NCBI GenBank assembly: GCA_900550595.1
Contig: URTB01000030.1
Span: forward strand, 1-10,591
DNA length: 10,591 nt
Source: an uncultured Collinsella sp.
GTDB taxonomy: Bacteria > Actinomycetota > Coriobacteriia > Coriobacteriales > Coriobacteriaceae
Direction: 5' to 3'
The translations under genes were made by a program, and so were the position numbers. Every line of letters begins with the position of its first letter. Position 1 is the stretch's first letter. A model generated the notes under the pieces. The model was not told the DNA's origin. It worked only from the letters and a program-made list of their open reading frames with translations, and did no database searches. This document shows positions 1-6,688 of this stretch, in pieces.

Positions 1-296
1 AGGATGGCCATGCGGATGCCGTCTCCGAGTTCTACGAAGCGGTTGACGCGCCTCTATATTACGGGCTGCGCAGTCCACAGCGCCTTTTTATCGAGGCCAT
101 GGCGGTTGACGAGGGCAAACCAACTCGCATGGCGGATATCATTGAGCGCTGCGATCGCACCCAGAGCTGGGCGAGCAAATATCGCGCAAGCCTGATTCGC
201 GAGCGCGTCATCGAGGCTGCCGGATACGGCCTCGTCCGGTTTGCCGTGCCCATGCTGGGCGAGTATATCCGCGACCGCATTTTATGGCATGAGTAG
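1..296 (+). CDS. ATP-binding protein with C-terminal winged helix, 3' fragment
   Basis: The reading frame is open from the left edge (codons start at base 3) to a TAG at 294-296, giving the last 97 residues of a larger protein whose 5' end lies outside the window. No P-loop is visible in this part. The fragment aligns by eye over about 75 residues with the C-terminus of the ATP-binding protein at 2843-3943. Both have a tyrosine-containing helix, then RLFIEAM/RFLIAML, then ADIIERC/ADLVERL, then SKYRASLI/SRYRRRMI, then a G-rich turn and a hydrophobic strand ending in GEYI/RDYL. In that paralogue the region follows an AAA-type ATPase core and looks like a winged helix-turn-helix. The identification as an archaeal-ATPase-like protein therefore rests on this homology, not on a visible catalytic motif. 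The uvrA-like gene starts about 10 bp downstream, so co-transcription is likely. Confidence 0.75.
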   Translation, partial: DGHADAVSEFYEAVDAPLYYGLRSPQRLFIEAMAVDEGKPTRMADIIERCDRTQSWASKYRASLIRERVIEAAGYGLVRFAVPMLGEYIRDRILWHE

Positions 297-306
297 GGTG
301 ATAAAG

Positions 307-2802
307 GTGACGGAACAGAAGATGAACCCGCAGGCTATCGAGGTGCGTGGCGCGCGCGTCCATAACCTTAAAGACATCGATATCGATATTCCGCTGGGAA
401 GGCTTGTGGGCATTGCCGGTGTGTCGGGCTCGGGCAAGAGCTCGCTGGCGCTGGGGGTTCTTTATGCCGAGGGCTCGCGCCGCTACCTGGAGGCGCTCAG
501 CACCTATACTCGACGTCGCCTGACGCAGGCCGAGCACGCTCAGGTGGACGAGGTGCTGCACGTACCGGCGGCGCTCGCGTTGCATCAGCGTCCCAGCGTG
601 CCGGGCGTACGCTCGACCTTTGGCACCATGACCGAGCTCAACAATAGCCTGCGTCTGCTCTTTAGTCGTTGCGCCCATCACGTGTGCCCGTACTGCGGGG
701 CGCGCGTGGAGCCGAGCCTTAACGTTGCCGCTGGCCTGTCGCTCACGTGCCCTGCATGCGGTCGCGAGTTCTGCGCGCCGAGTGCCGAGGACCTTGCCTT
801 TAACAGCGGCGGTGCGTGCCCTACCTGCGGCGGCACCGGTGTCATGCGTGAGGTGGACGAGGCGAGCCTGGTGCCCGACGAGTCAAAGACCATCAACGAA
901 GGCGCAGTGCTTCCTTGGGGCACGCTCATGTGGGATCTGATGAAGCAGGTGGCCGGCGAGATGGGCGTGCGCACCGATGTGCCGTTTAACCAGCTCTCGC
1001 CTCAAGAGCGCGACATCGTGTTCCATGGTCCGGCGGTTAAAAAGCACATTCTCTACGTTCCCAAAAACGGCGAGGGCGCCACGCCGCTCGACTTTACCTA
1101 TTACAACGCCGTCTATACCGTCGAGAATGCGCTCGCCAAGGTTAAGGATGATAAGGGGCTTAAGCGCGTGGCTCGCTTTTTGCGCGAGGGCCCATGCCGC
1201 GATTGCGGCGGCACGCGTCTCTCCGAGGCTGCGCGCCAGCCCCAGGTGCGCGGTATCAATCTGTCACAGGCGGCGGCCATGACGCTTGGTGATGCGATTG
1301 AGTGGGTGCGCGGGGTGCCCGCATCCTTGCCGGCCGAGATGCAGCCCATGGCGACGGATATCTGCGATTCATTTTTGAGCACGGTCCGCCGTCTGGTTGA
1401 CCTGGGCCTCGATTACCTTTCACTCGACCGCGCCGGCGCCACGCTCTCCACGGGCGAGCGCCAGCGCGTGCAGCTCGCCCGCGTGGTGCGCAACCGATCG
1501 ACGGGTGTGCTCTATGTGCTGGACGAGCCCTCGATTGGCTTGCATCCTGCCAATGTCGACGGCTTGGTAGGCGTGATGCGCGATCTGGTGGATGACGGCA
1601 ACACCGTGGTTGTTGTTGACCACGATACGCGCGTTCTAGCGGAAGCCGACTATCTGGTCGAGATGGGTCCCGTTGCCGGAGCGGGCGGTGGCAATGTGAT
1701 TGCCGCGGGTACGGTGGATGAGGTCGAGCAATCGCAGAGCAGCCGCATCGCCCCGTTTTTGCGCTCGGAGTCCAAGCGCTTGCGTCCGCAGGTGACTGAC
1801 GAGGAAATGTTCGACCAGGGCCATATCCGCATGGCGACCGATGCCATCCATACCGTCAAGCCGCTCGAAGTCGATATCCCGCGCGGCCGTCTCGTCGCGG
1901 TGACGGGCGTTTCGGGTTCGGGCAAGACGACGCTGGTGCTCGAGACACTCATCCCGGCACTTAAGGCACAGGCAGCCAGCGAGCGCCTGCCAAAACACGT
2001 GCGTTGGGTCGATGCCGAGGGCATTGCACGTGCCAACCTGATTGACGCCACGCCCATCGGTGCCAACGTGCGCTCGACGGTAGCGACCTATGCTGATATC
2101 CATGACGAGCTGCGTCGCGCCTTCGCCCGCACGCCCGAGGCCAAGGCAGCCGGCTACAAGGCAGGCGCCTTTAGCTACAACACTGGCGCCTTGCGCTGCC
2201 CTACGTGCGATGGCACAGGATCGATATCACTCGATGTGCAGTTTTTGCCCGACGTCGAGATCGTCTGCCCGGCATGTCGCGGCTCACGTTATGCAGACGC
2301 GGCTTCGCATATCCATCGCGAGGGCAAGGACGGGAGTCTGCTTACGTTGCCGCAGCTCATGGACATGAGTGTGGACGAAGCGCTCGACGCCACGTTGGGA
2401 CTCAAGAAGGTTCAGGCACGCTTGCAGACCTTGCACGACCTGGGTTTGGGCTATCTCACGCTCGGTGAGCCCACGCCGGCGCTTTCGGGCGGCGAGGCAC
2501 AGCGCCTTAAGCTTGCGAGCGAGATGGGCCGCGTGCAGGACGACGCCGTGTTTGTGTTTGACGAGCCCACGATCGGCCTGCATCCGCTCGATGTTCAGGT
2601 GTTGCTGAGTGTGTTTGACGGCCTCGTTGCCAAGGGCGCCACGGTTATCGTGATCGAACACGATCTCGACCTTATCCGAAATGCCGATTATGTGATCGAT
2701 ATGGGCCCGGGCGGTGGCGATGCGGGCGGGCGAGTCGTCTGTGCCGGCACGCCGACGGATATCGCTGCCTGCCCCAAGAGCGTTACTGGCCGCTACCTAT
2801 AG
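307..2802 (+). CDS. UvrA-like ABC ATPase lacking the UvrB-binding domain
   Basis: An 831-residue UvrA-family protein: a tandem ABC ATPase that binds DNA and, in canonical form, loads UvrB at lesions in nucleotide excision repair. Visible motifs are Walker A GVSGSGKS (38-45), zinc-type CxxC pairs at 127/130, 148/151, 171/174 and 297/300, a first signature LSTGE (380) with Walker B LDEPS (405-409), a second Walker A GVSGSGKT (534-541), CxxC pairs at 631/634 and 654/657, a second signature LSGGE (726) and Walker B FDEPT (751-755). Canonical UvrA is about 940 residues. Here CPYCG and CPACG are only some 17 residues apart, where E. coli UvrA has over 100 residues of UvrB-binding domain. It therefore resembles the UvrA2/drug-resistance-type paralogues rather than the repair enzyme. 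GTG 307 is preceded by GGTGA at 297-301. ATG 322 is a realistic alternative, with AAGGTGA at 304-310 about 11 bases upstream. The gene follows the partial ATPase gene closely and ends at a palindromic terminator. Confidence 0.9.
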   Translation: MTEQKMNPQAIEVRGARVHNLKDIDIDIPLGRLVGIAGVSGSGKSSLALGVLYAEGSRRYLEALSTYTRRRLTQAEHAQVDEVLHVPAALALHQRPSVPGVRSTFGTMTELNNSLRLLFSRCAHHVCPYCGARVEPSLNVAAGLSLTCPACGREFCAPSAEDLAFNSGGACPTCGGTGVMREVDEASLVPDESKTINEGAVLPWGTLMWDLMKQVAGEMGVRTDVPFNQLSPQERDIVFHGPAVKKHILYVPKNGEGATPLDFTYYNAVYTVENALAKVKDDKGLKRVARFLREGPCRDCGGTRLSEAARQPQVRGINLSQAAAMTLGDAIEWVRGVPASLPAEMQPMATDICDSFLSTVRRLVDLGLDYLSLDRAGATLSTGERQRVQLARVVRNRSTGVLYVLDEPSIGLHPANVDGLVGVMRDLVDDGNTVVVVDHDTRVLAEADYLVEMGPVAGAGGGNVIAAGTVDEVEQSQSSRIAPFLRSESKRLRPQVTDEEMFDQGHIRMATDAIHTVKPLEVDIPRGRLVAVTGVSGSGKTTLVLETLIPALKAQAASERLPKHVRWVDAEGIARANLIDATPIGANVRSTVATYADIHDELRRAFARTPEAKAAGYKAGAFSYNTGALRCPTCDGTGSISLDVQFLPDVEIVCPACRGSRYADAASHIHREGKDGSLLTLPQLMDMSVDEALDATLGLKKVQARLQTLHDLGLGYLTLGEPTPALSGGEAQRLKLASEMGRVQDDAVFVFDEPTIGLHPLDVQVLLSVFDGLVAKGATVIVIEHDLDLIRNADYVIDMGPGGGDAGGRVVCAGTPTDIAACPKSVTGRYL

Positions 2803-2803
2803 A

Positions 2804-2838
2804 CAATGAGGCAAAGGGACAGTCCCTTTGCCTCATTG
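2804..2838. terminator. Palindromic bidirectional terminator, repeat copy 1
   Basis: A perfect palindrome with 17-bp arms (2804-2820 and 2822-2838) around one central base. It starts just after the uvrA-like stop codon (2802) and ends 4 bp before the stop codon of the convergent gene (2843). It is T-poor, so either it terminates by stem strength or the downstream bases are not required. The core GGCAAAGGGAC is shared with copy 2 at 7768-7804. Position between two convergent genes supports a shared terminator; function is inferred. Confidence 0.7.
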
Positions 2839-2842
2839 ATAC

Positions 2843-3943
2843 CTATTTCACGCATTGAGCTGCGAGATAGTCGCGGAAGAATGGCAATTCAAATGCGACG
2901 AGCCCTCGTCCTCGCTCCCCGATGATGCCGGCGTCTATCATGCGGCGTCGGTAGCGGGAGACCTGCTGCGGCGAACGCTTAAGGCGCTCGACAAGGTCAG
3001 CGGTGGTGGACTCTTCCTCGTCATCGAGCATGGCGATGAGGAATCGCTTGTCCTCTGCCGTGAGTTCCCGATAGGTTGCCGCGAGGATTCGGTCGTCCAT
3101 CTCGTCGCGCGCGATTTTGATTCCCAGGTCAAAGTCGCGTGACGAGATTTCCTTCGAATCGCTTGTGAGGTCCCAGGCACGGTAGCCTACGAGTTGCAAT
3201 AGGAAGGGAAAACCAGAGATCGAGCGAACGGCTCGATCGATTCCCTCAGCATCTGCCAGGCGATCGTTTTCCTGGATTGTGCGAATCAAGGCCTCGCGCA
3301 CGTCATAGTCGGCAATGCGGCCCAGATGATATTGTTGGGCGCGGCGAAGGAACGAGACCGTCTTGTGGTTCAGTAGCGTCGATACGTTGTTGGGAAGTCC
3401 CGCCATGAGCAGAGCGACGCGTTTCCCATCGGTCACAAAGTGCTGATACGTCGCTGCGAGCTGAATCATCTCGTTGAGTGTCGGGTCCACCTCGTCAACC
3501 GTGACGAGCAGACCGGTGCCCGCCTCGTTGAGCTGGTCGATGATGTCGCTCATGCGATAACGCCAGGTTGAGGCATCGTGGACACGATTGACCTCGATGC
3601 TGCCGAGCGGTGCAATTCCGAGGCCGGTGACTTCGAAGTGGTTGGACGGGTCGATGAGATGGGCTGCGGCGCGTTTCGCCCCGAACTCGAGTTCCTCAAG
3701 CATTCCCGGGAGCGCGGTCGTCTTTACGGCTATCCAGCCGTGGGATTCCGCCCTTGTCGCGAGCGACGACATGAGAGCGGTTTTACCGGTTCCACGCGCG
3801 CCTGAGAAGATCGAGGTCAATTCTGGGCGCCTGCGCTGGCTCAAGAAGGCACGGTCCAGATCACGAATGATCTCCTGCCTTCCGGCAAGATGTGCGGGAA
3901 CCTCACCAAAACTAGGAGTAAACGGGTTTTCGAGATACTCCAC
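2843..3943 (-). CDS. AAA-type ATP-binding protein with C-terminal winged helix
   Basis: A 366-residue protein of the archaeal-ATPase-like P-loop group. The N-terminus has NPFTPSFGEVPAHLAGR (6-22), a typical pre-P-loop stretch. Walker A is GARGTGKT (48-55), the Walker B strand is LLVTVDEVD (145-153), and a sensor-1-like strand LLMAGLPNN lies at 178-186. The last 75 residues (about 292-366) look like a winged helix-turn-helix with a basic recognition segment SRYRRRMIDAG. The likely role is an ATP-dependent DNA-associated or regulatory switch; the substrate is unknown. The start is GTG at 3943-3941, with AAGGAGG five bases upstream. The gene is divergent from the serine recombinase across an AT-rich region with phased repeats that could carry its promoter and operator. 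Its C-terminus is paralogous to the fragment at 1-296, so two relatives flank the uvrA-like gene. A role in antiviral defence cannot be excluded or shown from sequence. Confidence 0.85.
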   Translation of the reverse strand: MEYLENPFTPSFGEVPAHLAGRQEIIRDLDRAFLSQRRRPELTSIFSGARGTGKTALMSSLATRAESHGWIAVKTTALPGMLEELEFGAKRAAAHLIDPSNHFEVTGLGIAPLGSIEVNRVHDASTWRYRMSDIIDQLNEAGTGLLVTVDEVDPTLNEMIQLAATYQHFVTDGKRVALLMAGLPNNVSTLLNHKTVSFLRRAQQYHLGRIADYDVREALIRTIQENDRLADAEGIDRAVRSISGFPFLLQLVGYRAWDLTSDSKEISSRDFDLGIKIARDEMDDRILAATYRELTAEDKRFLIAMLDDEEESTTADLVERLKRSPQQVSRYRRRMIDAGIIGERGRGLVAFELPFFRDYLAAQCVK

Positions 3944-3965
3944 TGTGCCCTCCTTCAGCGTCTCG

Positions 3966-4015
3966 AGTTAACTTCATTTTATTTTAGTTAATTTCAGTTA
4001 AAAATGATTAATTTT
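3966..4015. promoter_or_regulatory. Phased 10-bp AT-rich repeats upstream of the ATPase gene
   Basis: AGTTAACTT (3966), AGTTAATTT (3986), AGTTAAAAA (3996) and GATTAATTT (4006) lie on a 10-bp grid, and the fifth unit at 3976 is all A/T. The spacing puts each copy on the same face of the helix. The block starts about 22 bp upstream of the GTG of the - strand ATPase gene, where its promoter should be. It could be a repeated operator, perhaps for autoregulation by the winged-helix ATPase, or a bent A/T tract. I cannot fix -35 and -10 boxes with confidence. Confidence 0.45.
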
Positions 4016-4085
4016 ATTTCAAAGTATCAGGTTAGCGTCGCGCGTTATCGAAGTGGTGCTTGAATAACTTACGTTGGAGCCCGAA

Positions 4086-4102
4086 AATGGGTTCAACCCA
4101 TT
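4086..4102. repeat. Perfect palindrome upstream of the serine recombinase
   Basis: AATGGGTT and AACCCATT form 8-bp perfect arms around one base (4094), followed by the small palindrome TTCGCGAA at 4101-4108. A wider pair GAGCCC (4077-4082) and GGGCTC (4131-4136) encloses it. The site lies about 80 bp before the recombinase start. It may be a recombinase crossover or binding site, or an operator. The sequence shows the symmetry only. Confidence 0.4.
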
Positions 4103-4180
4103 CGCGAAATTTGCACGCCCTATTGTGAGTGGGCTCTCAAATGAGCTGATGCTGCCATCGTGCGGCTGATAGGGGCAATC

Positions 4181-4816
4181 ATGAAAAACAGAATCTATGG
4201 GTATGCTCGAGTTTCGTCAGCAGATCAGAACCTGGATCGCCAACTGGATGCGCTGGAGCGGTTTCCGGTCCAAACGAATTTGATCTACGCTGACAAAGCG
4301 AGCGGAAAGGACTTCAGGCGTCCTCAGTACCAGCGTCTTCTTCGTCGTCTGCGCGAGGGGGACGTTCTGGTGATTAAGAGTATCGACCGATTAGGTCGCG
4401 ACTACCGGGAGGTTCTCGATGAATGGCGTCGCATAACGATGGACAAATGCGTTGCCATCGTAGTACTCGATATGCCATTGCTTGATACACGCGAACAGCC
4501 CAATGGGATTACGGGGACTTTTATTGCCGACCTAGTGCTTCAAGTTTTGAGCTACGTGGCTCAGGTGGAGCGCGAAAACATAAAGCAAAGACAAGCTGAA
4601 GGTATTGCTTCGGCGCGATCACGCGGCATTCGATTTGGACGCCCAATGATCGAGCGTCCAGAAAACTATCGCTCAGTTGTCCAATCATTTAAAGGAGGTG
4701 GGGTGACAAGGCGGGATGCTGCCGCACTATTGGGCGTTAGTCCGTCGACGTTTGATCGTTGGAGACGGGCGGATTCAACTATTGTTGACCGCCCGCCGTT
4801 TAATCGTTCGCTTTAA
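4181..4816 (+). CDS. Serine recombinase, resolvase/invertase family
   Basis: A 211-residue serine recombinase, which cuts DNA with a serine nucleophile at paired sites for resolution, inversion or integration. The N-terminal catalytic domain has YARVSSADQ (8-16), with Ser12 in the nucleophile position of gamma-delta resolvase, and IDRLGRD (68-74), whose Arg70 and Arg73 match the two conserved active-site arginines. The long helix E region is VERENIKQRQAEGIASARSRG (129-149). A basic RFGRP linker (151-155) leads to a C-terminal helix-turn-helix (about 173-196, VTRRDAAALLGVSPSTFDRW). This is the small resolvase/invertase architecture, not the large integrase type. ATG 4181 is preferred because AGGGG lies five bases upstream and alignment to the family starts here; a GTG at 4160 is in frame but would add residues outside the conserved domain. 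A palindrome lies upstream. By eye it is more AT-rich than the flanking right-hand genes. Confidence 0.9.
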   Translation: MKNRIYGYARVSSADQNLDRQLDALERFPVQTNLIYADKASGKDFRRPQYQRLLRRLREGDVLVIKSIDRLGRDYREVLDEWRRITMDKCVAIVVLDMPLLDTREQPNGITGTFIADLVLQVLSYVAQVERENIKQRQAEGIASARSRGIRFGRPMIERPENYRSVVQSFKGGGVTRRDAAALLGVSPSTFDRWRRADSTIVDRPPFNRSL

Positions 4817-4823
4817 CTAGACA

Positions 4824-4835
4824 TTTTGATGAGGG
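4824..4835 (+). repeat. 12-bp direct repeat, copy 1
   Basis: TTTTGATGAGGG occurs here and again at 4930-4941, 106 bp apart, in the 161-bp gap between the recombinase and the lipoprotein gene. Copy 1 lies just after the recombinase stop. A gap this short with a 12-bp exact repeat is unlikely by chance, but no function is evident. Confidence 0.5.
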
Positions 4836-4847
4836 TAGTATTCTTAC

Positions 4848-4857
4848 GCGGGCCCGC
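4848..4857. repeat. Short GC palindrome after the recombinase
   Basis: GCGGGCCCGC is a perfect 10-bp palindrome inside a wider GAGGG (4831-4835) and CCCTC (4863-4867) pair. Together these could form a stem downstream of the recombinase and act as a weak terminator. There is no T-tract, so this is a guess from structure. Confidence 0.3.
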
Positions 4858-4929
4858 TCCTTCCCTCAGCATTTATCCAGTTCACGCCCTTAAGCCAAAT
4901 AGTGCCACCGCGTTGTCAATTCGTCTGCT

Positions 4930-4941
4930 TTTTGATGAGGG
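4930..4941 (+). repeat. 12-bp direct repeat, copy 2
   Basis: Second exact copy of TTTTGATGAGGG. It lies about 36 bp upstream of the lipoprotein start at 4978 and just before an in-frame ATG at 4945, so its GGGG could also be read as a Shine-Dalgarno site for that longer start. See copy 1 at 4824-4835. Confidence 0.5.
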
Positions 4942-4977
4942 GCTATGAGTTGCAACGTCAATCGAAGGGAAATAGTC

Positions 4978-5793
4978 GTGAAACGAAATATTACTAAAAA
5001 GTTGCCCATGATGGGTTTGCTTGTACTACTCATCTGTTCTCTGGGGTTCATTTCGGCCTGTTCACAGAATGATGCAAACGCTGCAAAGCCGAAATATGTC
5101 GACGATAAGGCGATGAATGTTATCGCTGCCGGGTTTGAGAGAAGGTCCGACGTCATTGAATCTAATGCAAACGATGATGATCCTCATTCAACCGAGAATA
5201 TCCAGGAAGCTATTGAGGCCGAAATCAAGAACGACAAGGAACTCAAGAACGCTAGGTTTAAGGATTCCAAGATGCAACAGGACGTAATCACGTATCTGAA
5301 TCTGCTTGATGACCAGCTTAAAGTGACCGAGGATTACTCGCAATCGTCTTCGGATTATTACGAAGAGTGGAATAAGGTCTACGATAAGCGGTCTGCGCAG
5401 CTCAAAAAGCTTGTTGATAATTACGGGCTGGAAGTCGGGGAGAAATACGAGGATGATTTCAACGACTTAATTAAGAATGGAAAGTCCGTAGCAGAGAAGA
5501 CCCGCTACGAGGATGCCATCAACAGTTTGATTCAGGGAGCAAATTTCGAAAAATCGGATGACGGTTACGGTCTGTATACGTATACGGCGGTAGTTGAGAA
5601 CACCTCTGGTATATCGTTCTCTAACGTCAGCCTGACACTTGCTCTCTATGATGCAGACGACATCAAAGCGGAGGAGACCTATGCGGACACTTCTTCGTGG
5701 GCGCCGGGTGAGAAAGTCAAGTTCGAGGCAATGTCCGATGTTGACGCTGCGCGCGTTGTCGCATCTGTTTCCAGCTACGATGTAAATAAATAA
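4978..5793 (+). CDS. Predicted lipoprotein with C-terminal FxLYD-type domain
   Basis: A 271-residue secreted lipoprotein. The N-terminus has basic KRNITKK (2-8), a hydrophobic core (11-25) and lipobox ISAC (25-28), so Cys28 should be acylated and the mature protein anchored on the outer face of the membrane. Residues about 30-190 are charged and helical with a likely coiled-coil stretch, and I do not recognise them. Residues about 196-271 look like an FxLYD domain: beta strands YTYTAVVENTSG, then SNVSLTLALYD (LYD at 223-225), then WAPGEKVKFEA and a final strand. FxLYD domains are common in surface lipoproteins of Gram-positive bacteria; their ligand is generally unknown. GTG 4978 has AAGGGA at 4965-4970 and gives a clean signal peptide. 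ATG 4945 is an alternative that would add 11 residues before the signal. It heads a run of three + strand genes. Confidence 0.8.
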   Translation: MKRNITKKLPMMGLLVLLICSLGFISACSQNDANAAKPKYVDDKAMNVIAAGFERRSDVIESNANDDDPHSTENIQEAIEAEIKNDKELKNARFKDSKMQQDVITYLNLLDDQLKVTEDYSQSSSDYYEEWNKVYDKRSAQLKKLVDNYGLEVGEKYEDDFNDLIKNGKSVAEKTRYEDAINSLIQGANFEKSDDGYGLYTYTAVVENTSGISFSNVSLTLALYDADDIKAEETYADTSSWAPGEKVKFEAMSDVDAARVVASVSSYDVNK

Positions 5794-5807
5794 GTTCTGC
5801 ACGGAAG

Positions 5808-5848
5808 GGGCGGGTTAATCGGCAATGAATGGTTGACCTGCCCGTTTT
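5808..5848 (+). terminator. Candidate terminator after the lipoprotein gene
   Basis: GGGCGGGT (5808-5815) pairs with ACCTGCCC (5836-5843) with one G·T pair, followed by GTTTT. The loop is long (about 20 bases), so the hairpin is only moderately convincing. It lies 14 bp after the lipoprotein stop. If real, the DUF4230 gene needs its own promoter in the remaining 160 bp, which holds only weak candidates such as TATAAC at 5957. Confidence 0.4.
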
Positions 5849-6007
5849 ATGCCAATTATTGAACAACAAGTGCTGCGAACGAATGTGTATTATTTCGGAT
5901 TGCAAACAGCTGCCCTCGTCTAAAGACATGCTGAAAACGACAATTAAGGCATGAGGTATAACCCACGGCAGTTTCTTAAATAACAGGGATTTTGAAAGGA
6001 ATAGGGG

Positions 6008-6679
6008 ATGGATGAGATAGAGGAAGGCATGGGGGCGCTGAAAGCGAAACTCGGGAGAATCCTGACAAAGCCTAAGGTATTCTTTGCGGGCCTGGCGCTT
6101 GGTGGAGTGATTGTGGCTGTACTTTTCATTACCATCTTTAATAACGGCAAAGCTGCGGGCGCGAAAGAAACGACCCCCAATACGCTTTCCCCGTCGGTCG
6201 TGTTTGAACGCATCGCTTCCCAGAACGAGATGGTTTCTGCATCGCAGAACTATGCGATTGTCGATAAGGTGACGGATACCAAGAGGTTCTTCGATTGGTT
6301 TGATATCCCGTTTACGGAAAACAGCTTTTGGTACCGCTATGTGGGAACCATTAAGGCGGGTGTGAATCTCGAGACGGCAGAGATACATACAAACAAGAAA
6401 AAGCTGACCATTACGATGGATGAGCCTTATGTAATCTCGAACACGCCGGATATGAATAAGTCGGGTGCTCTCGAGGAACGCAACAACATCCTCAATCCCA
6501 TTGAGGTCAAAGACGTCACGGCGTTTGAAGCGCAGTGCAAGGAGCGGAGTGAAAGCGAGGCCATCAAGGATGGCAAGCTGCTCGAAGAGGCTCGAGTGAA
6601 CGCCGAAGCAAATATCCGTGCGATGTTCAACTCGGCATTTGGCGATGAATATACGGTTGATTTCGACTATCGGAAATAG
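6008..6679 (+). CDS. DUF4230 domain membrane-anchored protein
   Basis: A 223-residue protein with a short charged N-terminus (1-20), one transmembrane helix (about 23-44, FFAGLALGGVIVAVLFITIF) and a large domain after it. I read the domain at about 65-223 as DUF4230, from NYAIVDKVTDTKRFFDWFDIPFTENSFWYRYVGTIKAGVNL and the repeating beta-strand pattern after it. The C-terminal part (about 170-210) is a long charged helix rich in Glu, Lys and Ala. The molecular function of DUF4230 is not established. Topology is probably N-in, with the domain outside, judged from KAKLGR and TKPK before the helix; this is inference. ATG 6008 has AAAGGA seven bases upstream. Its TAG stop sits within the AGGAGG Shine-Dalgarno site of the next gene, so the two are translationally coupled. 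Confidence 0.8.
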   Translation: MDEIEEGMGALKAKLGRILTKPKVFFAGLALGGVIVAVLFITIFNNGKAAGAKETTPNTLSPSVVFERIASQNEMVSASQNYAIVDKVTDTKRFFDWFDIPFTENSFWYRYVGTIKAGVNLETAEIHTNKKKLTITMDEPYVISNTPDMNKSGALEERNNILNPIEVKDVTAFEAQCKERSESEAIKDGKLLEEARVNAEANIRAMFNSAFGDEYTVDFDYRK

Positions 6680-6688
6680 GAGGTCACT

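Larger units (their letters stand above)
3944..4180. other. Divergent intergenic region, 237 bp
   Basis: The gap between the - strand ATPase gene and the + strand recombinase. It is markedly A/T-rich at its left half (phased repeats) and carries a palindrome on the right. Both genes' promoters should be here. No RNA gene or small ORF with a convincing start was seen. Confidence 0.6.

Noticed and set aside
241..306. Longer start of the UvrA-like gene (TTG at 241)
   Set aside because: It would overlap the upstream ATPase gene by 56 bp and adds residues not found in the family. The GTG at 307 or ATG at 322 is preferred.
208..681. 157-codon open frame on the - strand
   Set aside because: It is antisense to the start of the UvrA-like gene, has no recognisable domain and no good ribosome binding site.
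4817..4977. Small gene or RNA in the recombinase-lipoprotein gap
   Set aside because: Only short repeats and a GC palindrome were found. No ORF with a convincing start or tRNA-like fold is visible.
5957..5962. TATAAC as a -10 box for the DUF4230 gene
   Set aside because: No acceptable -35 sequence lies 16-18 bp upstream, so it was not listed as a promoter.
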